From Chaetoderma sp. LZ-2023a (lineage: Eukaryota > Mollusca > Caudofoveata > Chaetodermatida > Chaetodermatidae): a stretch of DNA of 64,000 bases. The DNA lies in contig CM067371.1 in the NCBI GenBank assembly GCA_034401795.1, forward strand, positions 76,280,833 to 76,344,832, written 5' to 3'. The notes below the pieces were generated by a model that worked only from the letters and a program-made list of their open reading frames with translations, had not been told where the DNA came from and searched no databases. The position numbers and the translations under genes are program-made. Positions 25,301 to 40,300 of the stretch are shown here, piece by piece (the stretch's first letter is position 1; each line of letters opens with the position of its first letter).

Positions 25301-28300
25301 TCCGCTACCCCCACCCCCCCCTCTCTTAACGAGAGAGAACCATTTCGGTCTTGGCTCGGCCGGTCTAACTGGCACCGCTGTTCCTGTCGCACAGGTGCGG
25401 TCCAGGCGGATACGAAGGGAGCTCTCGTACCCTCAGGTACGATCCGCTCCATTCTTTCCGCCCTTTGAGGACTTACCCTTCCCCTTGCCCTTCCCGCCTC
25501 TAGGGCGATCAGGAGCAACAGCTGAGAAAAGCCAGATGAAGCAGCAGCAGCCGCACTAGGCTTAGCTTTCGCCTTGCCTTTATGCTTCTTCTGCTTCTTG
25601 GAAGGTTGCACGGTCAGCGGCTTCCCTACAGCCCCTAGTGCCTGCGCTTGCCGCACCAGCTCTAGCTGTAGGTTCACCGCCAACCGATTCTGCGCAATGC
25701 TAGCCGTGTCCTCTGAGATGGCCCGCGCCTGGCCACCGAAGATGCTAGGGCCTGTCAGGGGCATCCCAAGAAGACGCTCCCTGACGGCCGTAGCCGGAAG
25801 CATATGGTCAAGAACCATTTGCCTCCTGGACTTCGTAACACGCGCCTGCACCCTTGCCAGTGCGTCCATAGACAGCACCAGGCTGTCATTGACGCACGAA
25901 AGCGCCACAGGTGGCACAGGGTGGCCTGCCCCCCCTCTTCAGCCCACACCGACTGAAGAAGGCGATAAGAATGGTTGACAGCACTCATGGCTGCCCTCAC
26001 ACCCTCATCGCAAAGGGACAGGACTTCCTCGTGGTGTGCCTGGGATTTGTCCACCAGTGCCGGGCCGAGGCCACCCGCTCCAGCACTCTGGACACCCAGA
26101 ACCCATCGGTCATCCTCGGTAACCGACGGTACAACACCATACCTGTCGCATTCCCACCGTGGAATACGACACCTCGCCCGCACCTCCCTGGAGGCCGCAA
26201 GGAGCTGGCCCTTGGTCATGAGTTGCTTACTATAAATAGCCTCTAGCAACTCAATAAACCGTGGATCCAGTCCAATGGACTGGATCCGGGCTGCTGGCAA
26301 GATCCCCGTCCTGATCGATGCCACCGATGGACGGGGTGCATCCTCCTCGGCCGTGGTCGAAACCACAGACGGGTCTACCCTGGCTAGCCAAGCCAGCCTC
26401 AGACCAGTCTATTTTCGAGGAGGACACACCCGTGAACACGTCACCCGTTGACATGTTCACGGACCTACCAGCCACGGCCACCTGGCTAGGAGCCGCGGCT
26501 GACACGCCAGGAACTCCGGTACCATATACGGTTCCGCCGCCACCCCATGGAACACACCAGTCCATGGAGTAGGCCCGCACGGAAAACCGTGCGGACCCAT
26601 AGCAGACACGGAACCGTGGCCAGCCACAGGCGCCAACGGCACCCCATGTCTGACCACCGGACCAGGCGAGATAGGCGAGTACCACGCCTGGCCCGGCACA
26701 CCCGTCACCGGGCAAGGAACTTCATCATCATATCAACAGACCACACTGCACATATATTACACCTATTGTCAAGGTTACATAACGTACACGGAAAGCAGAC
26801 ATGGTCCTTAAACAGGACCCGGACGAACTTGTGGCACTCGTCACATGATGGCGGGGCTGGCTTGGCCTATAAATAAGCACAAACCTACAATAAGCAAGCG
26901 GAACGAGACAAAGATGGAAGGCAGAGAATTAATTTTCAAATATATTGACCATAAATTAACTGTAACCCTCCCGCACCCCACCCCGCAACGTTACAGCAAA
27001 GATTGCATTGATTATGACGACAAGAACGAAGTGTGCATAAATACACCCATAAACTGATCCTCAAGGATGTATCACGGAACCAGGAATCATATCGCATAGC
27101 ATTCGGGGTATATTTACTAATAAATATAAATTATACTCCTAACGAAAGCCAAAACGATATGTGAAGAAACAACAAAATGAAAAACTGCTGTAGCACACGG
27201 TAAAACCGCAGACCACACATCTTAATCAAGAATTTTGAAACCACCGATCATTGCACAGATCGTGATAACACGTAAAACTTGAAATTTAGTACGCAGCACC
27301 TAGAATAAGATGCGCGAATTAATGAAAAATTTTCTTCACATAAACATCCGAGCAACACGGGTGTGACGTCACCTGCTCGGATCTTACGGAGAACGATGTC
27401 AGCCGATATTCGTGTTAAAAATACCGTACCAAACACCTATTTTCATATCTGCCGATCGCCTGTTGGGGATTTAAAGGAAGGCGATCATCTGGCATATTTC
27501 GTTGTTAACACACGTCCCAGATTCTTTGGGGTTAGAAATTGGAACATGCGACACACACGAAATTTTAGAGACCTAAGTCTTTTAACTATGGAATAATAAG
27601 GAAATATACAACCTGGTTATCATCGGCGGTATCCATATTAATCCAAATATCCTTGTAGAAACGCACTAGCTATCACAATAAACCACAGACAAAAAGACTT
27701 AGATTTAATTTCTCAAGATCTTTCCAACTGCAAAAGCATGTATTTCTCTTGTTGCTATGCAAACAAGAATGAGCTCTATGGTAGACGGGTACTCGGCAGA
27801 TGGGAGCCGAGTACCCGGTTCCAAGGAGTCGGTAAAGCTTTCTAAGTCTATAGTCCTAGAGCCAGCTGTCAGGGCCAGCTGTATATCCGAAGTAACAGAA
27901 TGGTGAGTATTGATCGAAGGAGAACATGTATCTTTCAGTCCTTTAACCCTTCAATGCTTAACGCTTACCACTCTGATGTCAAAATTTAAAATTTTCAAAT
28001 TAAATTAAAAGAGGAACGGGCATTCATTTTTCAACAAATTTGGTGGACAATGTTGCTGTCGTAGACAGCAACATCGTCCACCAAAATTGTTGGATAATGT
28101 ACACTAGTTTCTTTGCTATTAGCACAGTAAAAGATAAAATACTGACATCAGAGTGGTAAGGGCTAAGTTTGGTCAAGAAAATCTAAATATTTGGTTACTG
28201 AATGTTTATTTGCACGTCAAAAGATTATTTTGGAAAATTTGCCACAGGAATGACTGGCTGTTACTTAGCCAGGCATTACAATAGTAAATTGTCAAAAATA

Positions 28301-31300
28301 GTCTTCTCTTGGTCAGCAAATGGCCATTGAACATATTTCTCTTGGTCTGCAAATGGGCATTGAACATACTAAAGAGAGCTCTGCAGTTGTTTTGAGGAAT
28401 GTCTATTTACATTTCAAAGACAGACTATTCTTTATATTTTACTACTGGAATGACTGGCTCTAACTGAGCCAATTATTACTGGCCGAGCCAGTCATTCAAG
28501 TGGTAATTTTCAAAAATAGTCTAGACATTTACTAGGTAGAAATTTCAATTTTCTTTACAAATCTTCACCATTAAAGGGCTTAATAGAACTAATGTATTAA
28601 AGTATGCACAAAATGAAATTTTGGACAGCACACTGTCTTTTGGCCCTGCGTAATTGAGTCACATTTTATTTGCACTTGGCAATCAACAGGCCCGGTAAAT
28701 ACAGCATCTTGACAGCTAGTGTTGACTTAATTAAGCAGAGTAAATATCTTTAAATCTAACTTGTAGAATTGTCCCAGCTACCAATCACATCACAACATGT
28801 AATATGTCTCCGGAGCAGCTTTGTGCATGGTTCAGAGACAGCTTTGATTGAACGATTAGTAAACTGACGTATATTACTCTCACACACTAATGACTCAAGC
28901 ACTCTCAACTGAACAACCGGTCAAGTTGCTGGACATCGTCAATGCTGCACAAAGGCAGTGTGCAAATCAACACAAGTCCTGAGAGTGGATCTAAGGCAGC
29001 GTGTTATTGTTCCTAACGAGATCAGGACACCGTCATTCAAATTAGAATAGAATCAATATAAACCAAAATTGATCAAGCCTACATGGACCTCCACCATGTC
29101 CAATATCCAAGAAATAATTTGGCTGCAAAGCAATATATTCTATGGCCACGACTGGCAAGTTAGGCAATAAAATATTATGAACATGCACAAGGAGGACACC
29201 TACAAATATCTGTGAGCTGGTCGAGGGTACAGACAACTCAGAATACCTTATCTTGTATCTAGGATTTGCCTATATTGTGAAAAACATATTCAAGTATTTT
29301 TCCAAGCTTTATTGCGATTTTCTATCACTTTTCACAGCAAATTTCAAATGCAGTTTCTTTTAAAGGCTGACATCTAAATTAAAGTGTTTTTCAAATTTGT
29401 ATGAACCCTAAAAGCTGTAATTGAGCAGCACCGAGTGATACATGTATGTGTGCCTATTTCTTATCTTCATCCTGTCTGAGAACAAGTAAGAATTTTATTC
29501 TACCATAAATCGCCGAGTTGCATCTTTAATAGAAGTCGCATGCTAATTCTCGAGGTTGAACTATTTTAATTTCTTAGCAGCTTTAAAAGAGCAAATGTAT
29601 CTAAGAGAAGTCAATTAAACAAGAGGCCCAAGGGGCCTGTATCGCTTATCTGGACCATAAGCATTTCAACTAGAATGGTCATTAACAATAAGTAAAACTC
29701 TAATGAGTTGAGCAGACTTTTACAAGAAAACGGAGGCCATGTTTCTTTATGTATCAACTTCTCTTGAACAAACTTTAATGGTCATTAGTCATCAATATCG
29801 TATCTCCAAAATTCCGACACAATCCGTTCAGTGACTCTGGAGACAAAGTTGCTTTCATGAAAACCAGGCCATCCAAGATGGTCGCCTAACCATTTGGCAA
29901 ATCAAGTTCCCTTGAACAAACTTGGTTCAGCTCGTACCCTCAATGATATTTTATGACTTGAATCAATCGCTCAGTTTCGGCGAAGATTTTTAGACATTTC
30001 TAAAAATCAGCCAAATCCAAGATGTCCGCTGGACAAATTAGCTGATTGGCTTCGTCTGCACAAACTTGAATCTCTACAGCCTAAGGATGCTTCCTCCCAA
30101 ATATAATTGAAATCGGCCCAGTAGTTCTAGAAGACATTTTAAATTTCCCATTGCTTTAGTATGGGAGCTTTTGAGAGGAAAATGATCCAAGATGGCCGTC
30201 AAACCGTTTATTCGACCGTTTTGAAAATTGCAAATGTGTGATCAGAATACCCATAAACATATATAAAACCAATTTCAGCCTCAAAATCCATCAAATAAAA
30301 AAATCCAATGTGCCGCCAAACATCCTGTATTTTGATTAGCCCACTGCGGCCATGTTTTTTACGGATCAACTTCCCTTGAACAAACTTTAATGGCCCTTGG
30401 TCACTAATCATTTCAGCCCAATACCTTCAGCAGTTCTGGAGAAGTTGTTTTCGCTAAAACTAGGTCAACCAAAATGGTCAGCTCTTGCCCTAGATCATAT
30501 TTCATGGGGTTTGCTTGAATCCACCAAGCGAGTTCGGAGATTTTTAAATACATTTCCTAAAAGCTGCCAAAATCCAAAATGGTCACCTGCCAAATTGCCC
30601 GATCGGCTTCGTTTGAACAAACTTGGATCCTATGCCCTAAGGATACTTCCTTCCAAATATAATTGAAATCAGCCCAGTGGTTCTTGAGAAGTCGTTTAAA
30701 GAAAAGTGGACGACAGATAGAATGGCCACGTGAGCTAAAAATTGAATTTATTTTACAATAACATTTCACGAAAATAGCATCAAAACTACGGCACTTCCTT
30801 GTAGTAAAGTTATCAATGAATAATAAGTTATCAAACTGGTACACATTATGCGATTGGATTGAATGTATATTACTCGTCACCACACTATAATAATAGAGTA
30901 ATTTCCGAGTTCCCACATCCAGTATATTCGGAACGTAAATCTCAGACAACTCTGCCAAGTACTCGTTCTAAATACTGTCAAGTTTTTAATTTGTGCGAGT
31001 TTAGGGGCATCACTCTCGTACATGTAGCTACTCGGGTAGGTACTTGACGCTTCCCTCCTATTTATATGATTGGTGAAAGCACCTACCCGGGAACAGATAT
31101 TGGCGTTTTCGTACTATTCGATTAACAGGTTTTTCGCCATGCTCGAGTATGACGACAAACTCACCCTTTGACCTTCACGCTAGCGCATCATTACATGATT
31201 TATATATTTTTGTGACAGTTTATGTCACATCTAGGATTAATTTTGATGTAATAAACAATGTTTATTACACCTTTAATCCCTAAATTTTTTCACAGAAATT

Positions 31301-34300
31301 TCAATTTTCTCATAGAAAATGTAAATTTGCGAACCAAGAGATTAGTTTTGAAAATGTATTACTGGAATGACTGGCTCTGTTATCGAGCCAGTCATTGCAG
31401 CGATAAATTTTCAAAACTAATCTCTTGGTGTGCAAATGGCCGTTTCTCAGAAACACTGCAGAAGCTGTTTTTGCCCGGTTTGAGAACCGGGTTAAAGCAT
31501 TGAATAATTTCACTCCTGGGATCATGGTTATGAGGTATACATTAAGCAGTCGCAAGGCGGCAAGAATCTGTTCCAGGAAATTGTGTTAAATTTTAATGTT
31601 ACTGTTTATTTTTCTAACCATTATAGAGAATTGATAGCTACGTTTTCTTGAAATATAAGTAATAGAAGTTGCCGACACCCCCACCCACCCACCCACCCAG
31701 CCCCCACCCTTGGCAGAGATAACGCGAGATACATGTAGAAAACTAAAATAAATTGGTATGGGTAAGTACTATTTCTGGACTAATCATCCCTATGGGTTAC
31801 AAGTAAAAAGATTGCATCATACCGATTCATAAACCTTACATAGAACTTATATAATAACAATCTAACTCTAACAGAGCAGAAACAACAAATTCTTTATGAT
31901 TTAGAGAATATTCTGTTCAACATTTTGAAACATATTCGACTGGAAGCTGTTGCTCCCATATATGCCGCGAATTTAAGGCAGAGTTTCAAGGTTTAATGCT
32001 TATACGTACCAACTAAGTAGCTGTAAATGATAAGTGATTACAATTTTGAAAACAACAACACTGAGTGATGCGTTTCTATTTCTTATGTTCACCACGATCT
32101 GAGAAATTTTTTTTTTAATCTAACTCGTTGTCCCAGCTACCAATCACATCACAGCATGTAATGTCTCCAGAGCAGCTTTGTGCATGGTCCAGAGATAGCT
32201 ATGATTGAAAGATCAGTAAACTGACGTATATTACTCTCACACACTAATGACTCAAGCACTCTCAACTGAACAACCGGTCAAGTTGCTGGACACGGTAAAT
32301 GCTGCACAAAGGCAGTGTGCAAATCAACACAAGTCCTGAGAGTGGATCTAAGGCAGCGTGTTAGTGTTCCTAACGATATCAGGACACCGTCATTCAAATT
32401 ACAAAAGAATAAACAAACTAAAACTGATCACGCCTACCTCCACTTGCCAAGAAATAATTTAGCTATAAAGCAATATATTCTATGGCCACGACAGGCAATT
32501 AAATATTATGAACACACACACAAGCTGGACTCCTAATCACCAAGGACTGGCCCTGATTTTAGCTTTATATATTCATCTCATTGTAACACATTCTCCTTAC
32601 TTGTGCTAAACTCAGCACAAAGATAACGCGAGATACATGTAGAAACTAAAATAAATTGGTATGGGTAAGTACTATTTCTGGACTAATCATCCCTATGGGT
32701 TACAAGTAAAAAGATTGCATCATACCGATTCATAAACCTTACATAGAACTTATATAATAACAATCTAACTCTAACAGAGCAGAAACAACAAATTCTTTAT
32801 GATTTAGAGAATATTCTGTTGAACATTTTGAAACATATTCGACTGGAAGCTGTTGCTCCCATATATGCCGCAAATTTAAGGCAGAGTTTCAAGGTTTAAT
32901 GGTTATACGTACCAACTAAGTAGCTGTAAATGATAAGTGATTACAATTTTGAAAACAGCAACACTGAGTGATGCGTTTCTATTTCTTATGTTCACCACGA
33001 TCTGAGAAATTTTTTTTTTAATCTAACTCGTTGTCCCAGCTACCAATCACATCACAGCATGTAATGTCTCCAGAGCAGCTTTGTGCATGGTCCAGAGATA
33101 GCTATGATTGAAAGATCAGTAAACTGACGTATATTACTCTCACACACTAATGACTCAAGCACTCTCAACTGAACAACCGGTCAAGTTGCTGGACACGGTA
33201 AATGCTGCACAAAGGCAGTGTGCAAATCAACACAAGTCCTGAGAGTGGATCTAAGGCAGCGTGTTAGTGTTCCTAACGATATCAGGACACCGTCATTCAA
33301 ATTACAAAAGAATAAACAAACTAAAACTGATCAAGCCTACCTCCACTTGCCAAGAAATAATTTAGCTATAAAGCAATATATTCTATGAACACGACAGGCA
33401 ATAAAATATTATGAACACACACACAAGCTGGACTCCTCATCACCAAGGACTGGCCCTGATTTTAGCTTTATATATTCATCTCATTGTAACACATTCTCCT
33501 TACTTGTGCTAAACTCAGCACAAAGATAACGCGAGATACATGTAGAAACTAAAATAAATTGGTATGGGTAAGTACTATTTCTGGACTAATCATCCCTATG
33601 GGTTACAAGTAAAAAGATTGCATCATACCGATTCATAAACCGTACATAGAACTTATATAATAACAATCTAACTCTAACAGAGCAGAAACAACAAATTCTT
33701 TATGATTTAGAGAATATTCTGTTGAACATTCTGAAACATATTCGACTGGAAGCTGTTGCTCCCATATATGCCGCGAATTTAAGGCAGAGTTTCAAGGTTT
33801 AATGCGTATACGTACCAACTAAGTAGCTGTAAATGATAAGTGATTACAATTTTGAAAACAGCAACACTGAGTGATGCGTTTCTATTTCTTATGTTCACCA
33901 CGATCTGAGAAAATTTTTTTTTAATCTAACTCGTTGTCCCAGCTACCAATCACATCACAGCATGTAATGTCTCCAGAGCAGCTTTGTGCATGGTCCAGAG
34001 ATAGCTATGATTGAAAGATCAGTAAACTGACGTATATTACTCTCACACACTAATGACTCAAGCACTCTCAACTGAACAACCGGTCAAGTTGCTGGACAAT
34101 GTCAATGCTGCACAAAGGCAGTGTGCAAATCAACACAAGTCCTGAGAGTGGATCTAAGGCAGCGTGTTATTTTAGTACTTAACTAGACACACATGTATAT
34201 GACACTCATATGTTAACCCTTTGAACCCTGAATTCCCAGAATCATAATTTTAATAAGAGCATACAAGTATGCTGCTGAATATTTTGAACCTAATTTGACA

Positions 34301-37300
34301 GGAACCTCTTGTTGCCATAGGCAGCAACAGCTCCCAGTCAAATTAGTTTCAAAATACTCAAAAGAATGTTTTGCCCTTCGGGTTCAAAGGGTTAAGGTTT
34401 ATTTGACTGAAAGTTGTTGCTGAGTATGAAAGTGTAATGTTTAACAGAAATATCTTCCATGCAAATTCTAAGCAAATGACTAGTCATTATTCATCAGCAT
34501 AATTGTGCTAGGACCTCATTCTGCAATCCAGAAGCTGGGGCACTTTAATAGGGATGACAAGTGTATACCTAATTAAATTGCCGACGAGTCCATAGATTAT
34601 ACAAACGGGCTTTATTTAATGACAAATTCATTTGACCTTGCAGTACCTGCACCGTATTGCTACAGTTGTACAAGATAAATGTGAATGAGAGAAACCTTTC
34701 AGGACTCAAATTATATATGGAAATTATTGAATGATAAACAGATGACACCAGGAACCAGCTTTGTTTGTACACAGGATATGCTCAGTGACATTCAGCAGCA
34801 AATAAACAATTTCATATGAAATCTTGAAAGTTTTTTCATTTGCGACTTGCGACAGATCGCAATGAGCTAAGCTCAAACTCATGAAAACCCATCCATCTGA
34901 AACTATTAATCCAGGGGCTAATACGACAACAAGAACAATACTTGCGACTAGGGCGGCAGCTTTGTTAGAAATCTTTAAAACTTTGACCGACAGACCCGGC
35001 CATAATTTATCTGGTATCGCGTCTCAATTTGCTACACATATTTAAGCAGTTGCTATACATTCTGCAACATACATAGCTGTATCTGCTATGCAAAATGTGT
35101 ACGTGATTGCAATTTATCATTGATTTTCAAAGTTCTATTATCAACCCTTTCAACAACAAATCCCTGAAAAAGTAAACTCTTTACAATGTATGCCATACTT
35201 TGTTGAATATTTTGAAATTAATATGACTGGAAGCCATTGCAGCAATGGCTTCCAGTCAAATTAATTTCAAAATATCAAACAGCTTTCCTGTTTGTTTACT
35301 CTGAGATTGAGATACAGGGAGTTTAGCGGTGAAAGAGTTGATTGCTTTACATTTTTGCCGACCGCTATACAATTTATAGTTTGCGTAGCAATACATGCTA
35401 TGCAAATATCAAATTCTAAATTATGCCCTGCAGACTGACAGACCACTAGCGATCAGTAAAGCTTTGGCTATTAGATCGTCACTGATAATTGCCACCCTTT
35501 CATGTCACCCTTTCATGTAACTGGTTTTCAACCTGTAAACAATGCAGCTGTTAGCTTTCGCAACAACAGGAAATAATTTCGTAATTCAATGGACCGTTCT
35601 AGTTTTAGCTATGCCCCACCGATCTCTAGCTAAGCTCCACACAGACCCTGCTTGTCTTGGGATCAATCGATCCCTGAACTCTCAATTACCAGAAAACTGC
35701 ACAGGTAAGTTGATAAATATTTTGAACCTATTTTGACTGGACGCTGTTGCAGCAACAGCGCCCGGTAAAATTGGTTTCAAAATATTCAACAGAATGTTTA
35801 TTAAATGGTAAATACATAATTCGTACATCATGTCGAACGAACTATTAAGCTCTAACGACAGACTAAATCGAGTTATTCGTGCCATAATTAGTTATGACGT
35901 CATCCTACACATCGCTTAGTTGATTATGACCTCATATGATGTCAGATGATGGATGGATAAACTGGAAAGGTTCATTGTACAGACGTTCGACCAAATCTGT
36001 AATAATTTTAATCTACTGAAATTGTATAATACAAGTGAATTGCTTTAAGAATCGACCCTTATATGGTCATCCCAACCAAAACATCTTCAATTGTCGCAAA
36101 AGTTTCCATCCATAGGCCAGAAAACCATTTTTTTAAATGCATCACTGGAATGAGTGGTCCATGGATTAATTTAACACTTCTCTTGGCCTGCAAATTGGCA
36201 ATTGCTAAGCAGTTGCACCGCCATTGTAACTTGGTGACCGCAAAAGTAGTTTTCATTGCATAAATGAAGCATCCATTTCTAGCTACCATTTTTATTCGAG
36301 AAAAGGACGCTAGCTTGTATTGGACGTAGGCTAAATTTGGCCCAAACCCTCCTCAAAAATCCTTATACTCGTAGACAGCACCCATTGAGAAATTGAAATT
36401 CATTCTCTAAAATGGTTAAAACTCATAGAACCTACCACAAAAATTCAATGCAATTTCCATACACATGCTTACTGTCGTACCACAATGTTTAATGTACACC
36501 TCAAAAATATCATCGTGGAAGTGAAATTATTAATGGGACCGCCTAAATATTGCGCATCTTCAATAAAGATCGTTTATTACATCAAAATCAACGCTACTTT
36601 TCATATAAATTGTTACCGAGAAAATATAGAAATCAGCTGACATTCGGAATGTGGTAAGATCACCAGTTGTGTTAACTAGATTTCTTCTAATATCTGCCAT
36701 TCTCTATTTCCACTGGCTTGTACGGGAAAATTTATCCAATCAGAAAAGATAAAAATTGATAATGGAAGTGTTTTCTCTCATATTACGCATTAATATTGTA
36801 ATGCCGACCAACATTAAATGATCCAAAACGGAATAAAGACATGACAAAAGTTGCTTGAAAGTCTGAGAATTAAAATGAGATAAAGCGCTTCTTATGTTGG
36901 TGAGCCGCTGGCTCTTTTGCGATTGGAAGCGCTGTGTTCTCGCGAGATCTTATACGCTAATGGGAGTTGTTTATCAAACGGGTACGGATCAGCCCTAAAG
37001 TACAATACTTAGTTCTTATCGCGCAATGATAACATATAGTATTCAGAGTTCCGAGTCCACAATATGTTATCAGAGTACTCGCTCTAATTAAAAACAATCT
37101 TTTGAGATTGGAGGTGAATCACATGGTTTATATCTTTTTTCGACGCCATTTTATGTCAAATTCAGGATTAATTTTGATGTAATAAATGATCTTTATTAAT
37201 GGATACATAATATTTAGGTGCTCCAATTTAATAATTTCAATTTAGCGATGATGTTTTGAGGTATACATTAAACATAGTCGTAAGGAGGCGAGAATTTGTA

Positions 37301-40300
37301 ACATGCGAAAATGAGTTCAATTTTCGTGGTATCAGTTAAATTTTTTTTTACGAAACTTGACCCAAAAAAAAGTGCTCAAAGAATGTACTCTATTATAGGG
37401 CATACCCCTTCCTAGAACATACAATATGACAAAAAAACTACATCCTTTCCTCGAATAAAAATGGTATGCAGGGCCGTAAATTTCTGCTCTCAACTTTTTA
37501 CATCTGCTGGAATTGATTTGAAACTGAAACCTGAATTCCCAGAATCAACATCAAGCTAACTATACAGGCAAGTTGTTGAATATTTTGAAAATAATTTGAC
37601 TGGGGATGTAGCTGCCTATGCAAATTAATTCCAAAATATTTAACAGAATGTTTTTTAAATTGTCAATTCATCAGACATACAATTCGTACAGTTTTCGGAG
37701 ACTTTTTGATTTTCCCGATACATGCGTGGCAGACAAAATACAGAGTGTATCCCTCTATTAAAGTAGTATCCCTGGTCACGTACCCAACAAGCCGAGCTTC
37801 TTGGCTACATCGAGAAAGTTGCTTCCTTTATCCTGGTTCAGTTTTGAGACGATCGTGTCCGCTGGATGTGATACAATAGCGCAAAAAATACCAGCTGTAA
37901 AGCAAAACAAACATAGTACTTACATGATGTATATAAATATCCAGATATCTATTAAAAACATTAATCTAATCAGCAAAATGTTTACAAAGACAGGCAGGTG
38001 TGCATCTTCACAACTATGATACTGTTGCCATCCTTAAAGAAAATGAGCAGGCAGGTATTCAGAATTTATTAGATTTAATCTACATGTATCCAGATCTGAG
38101 CAGCCGTTTTCATTATATGACCATTACATTAGAATTAGTGTCAGGGTATCGGAACCTGAAGAATAAGTTTGTCTACTTACCTAGCATCCTAGCCTACAGT
38201 TTTAACTATTTAACACTCATATCAGCCAAAACCGGCTTCTGCAGTGGTCTAGGGAAATGTCCATTTGCAGACCAAGAGAAGACTATTTTTGAAAATTCAT
38301 CACTGGAATGGCTGGCTCAATAACAGTTAAATTTTCAACAAGAATTCTGCGGAATTAAATGTCTCGCCTGTCTCCTGTTTGTCAGTTACCTTTACCTTTA
38401 ACCTTCTGCCCTCAATGCTATTATGCTGCTTCCTAACATTATAGGTAACCATGTATCCAAGTTCGGTTACAATAGGCTTAACCAATCCTGAAATATAAGC
38501 CGAGAAGTTTTGCTAAACGCAAAACCTTAAGGTTTAAATAACAGTTCCATATCAATGTCACAGTGACCTTGACCTTCGGCATTGTGACACCAACATCATC
38601 ATGCTGCTTCCTATCATTATAGGTAACCGTGTATCCAAGTTTGGTTCCAATTGGATCAGGCATTGCTGAGATATAAGGCAATGACTTTTGTTTAATGCAG
38701 ACTTAACGTAAAATATTAACAAAGATTATACCGTGCCCTTTGAACCCCATAACCTTGACATCATGATGTCTGCATCAGCATGCTGCTTCCGTTAAATGTA
38801 AATCACTATGTAACCAAGTTTGGTTCCAATTGGATCAGGCATTGCTGAGATATAAGGCAATAACTTTTGTTTAACTCAAAAACTTCACGTAAAATATTAA
38901 CAAAGATTATACCGTGACCTTTGACCCCTGTAACCTTGAACTCAGGGCCTTTTTATCGGCGGGCTGCTTCCTTTTGATGTATATTACCATGCACCCAAGT
39001 TTGGTTCCAATTGGACCAGGCATTGCTGAGATATAAGCTTAACTTAAGTTTACGCTGCCGCCGTCGCCGGAAAAGTATTACCTATGTCTCGATCCTGCTT
39101 CACATGTGAGACAAAAATGGGCTCTTGGTTCGCAAATTGACATTTTCTAATGAGAAAATTGAAATTTTCTTGAACAAATTTAAGGGCTACAGGGTTAAGG
39201 TATATAGTTAAACAAGAGGCCCAAGGGGCCTGTATCGCTCACCTGCATCATAGGCATTTCAACAAGAAAGGCCATCAACAATAAGTATAACACTACAGAG
39301 TTGAGCAGAATTATAACAAGAAAACAGAAGCCATGTTTCTTTATGTATCAACTACTTTTGAACAAAACTTAACGGCCCTTAGTCCCTTATCATATCTCCC
39401 AAATTTCGGCCCAATCCGTTCAACGATTCTGCATACGAAGTTGTTTTCACAAAAACTAGGTCATCCAAGATGGCCACCAAGCCAATCAGGTTCTCTTGAA
39501 CAAATTGGTTCTCCTCCTGCATTAGATGATGTTTCATGAGTTTTGAATCAACCCCCAAGCCGTTTCGGAGATTTTTAAAGACATTTCTAAAAATTGACTG
39601 GTTTAGCCAGTGGCCATCTTGGATTTTGGCCGATCAGCTTTGTTTGAACAAACTTAGACCTCTATGCCCTAAGGCTGCATTCTGCGAAATATAATTGAAA
39701 TCGGCCAAGTGGTTCTTGAGAAGAAGTCGTTTAAAGAATTCCCCATTGCTTTACTATGGGCCCATTGCTTTACTGTGGGAGCCTATGGTAGGAAAACAAA
39801 CCAAGATCCCAGTCACACCATTTATCCAACAGTCTCGAAAGTGGCATATTTCAACTCGCCACCCTGATAAGCATATATACAGCAATTTTCACCATCAAAA
39901 TACATCAAATACCAAAAAACGCCAATATGACAAAAAGCTAAATTTTGATTGGTTGATGCCGGCCATGTTTTTTAACGTACAAACTTCCTTTGAACAAATT
40001 TGAATGGCCCTTGGTCCCTAAACATATTTACCAAATTTCAGCGCTATCCCTTCAGCGGTTCGGGAGAAGTCGTTTTCGTGAAAACTACGTCATCCAAGAT
40101 GGCCACCAAGCAAATAAGTCAATCAGGTTGCCTTGAATAAACTTGGGTCTAACGTTGCCATAGATGATGTTATGAGTTTTGAATCAATTCCTCCAGCGGT
40201 TTCGGAGATTTTTTACTGGTTCTAAAAATCAGCCATTTTGGATTTTGGCTGATCCGCTTCGTTTGAACAAACTTAGATCTCTATGCCCTATGAATGCTTC

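Larger units (their letters stand above)
22884..27924 (-). mobile_element. DIRS-type tyrosine-recombinase retrotransposon, copy 1, broken
   Basis: Minus-strand fossil of about 5.0 kb. Left and right inverted terminal repeats of about 150 bp lie near 22924-23074 and 27760-27911. Unequal end extensions are visible (left from 22884, right to 27924). An internal complementary region (about 23131-23235) is complementary to both extensions. Parts seen: gag-like, an RNase H portion and a tyrosine recombinase. No target duplication flanks it, as expected for this family. It is broken, with several breaks. Its close likeness to copy 2 and its similar end repeats suggest a recent origin. It lies in intron 5 of SLC25A3, in the same orientation as the gene. 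Confidence 0.88.

Noticed and set aside
38000-38323. 107-codon plus-strand frame near SLC25A3 exon 5
   Set aside because: Runs from intron sequence into a MITE arm; no domain, and on the strand opposite to the gene.
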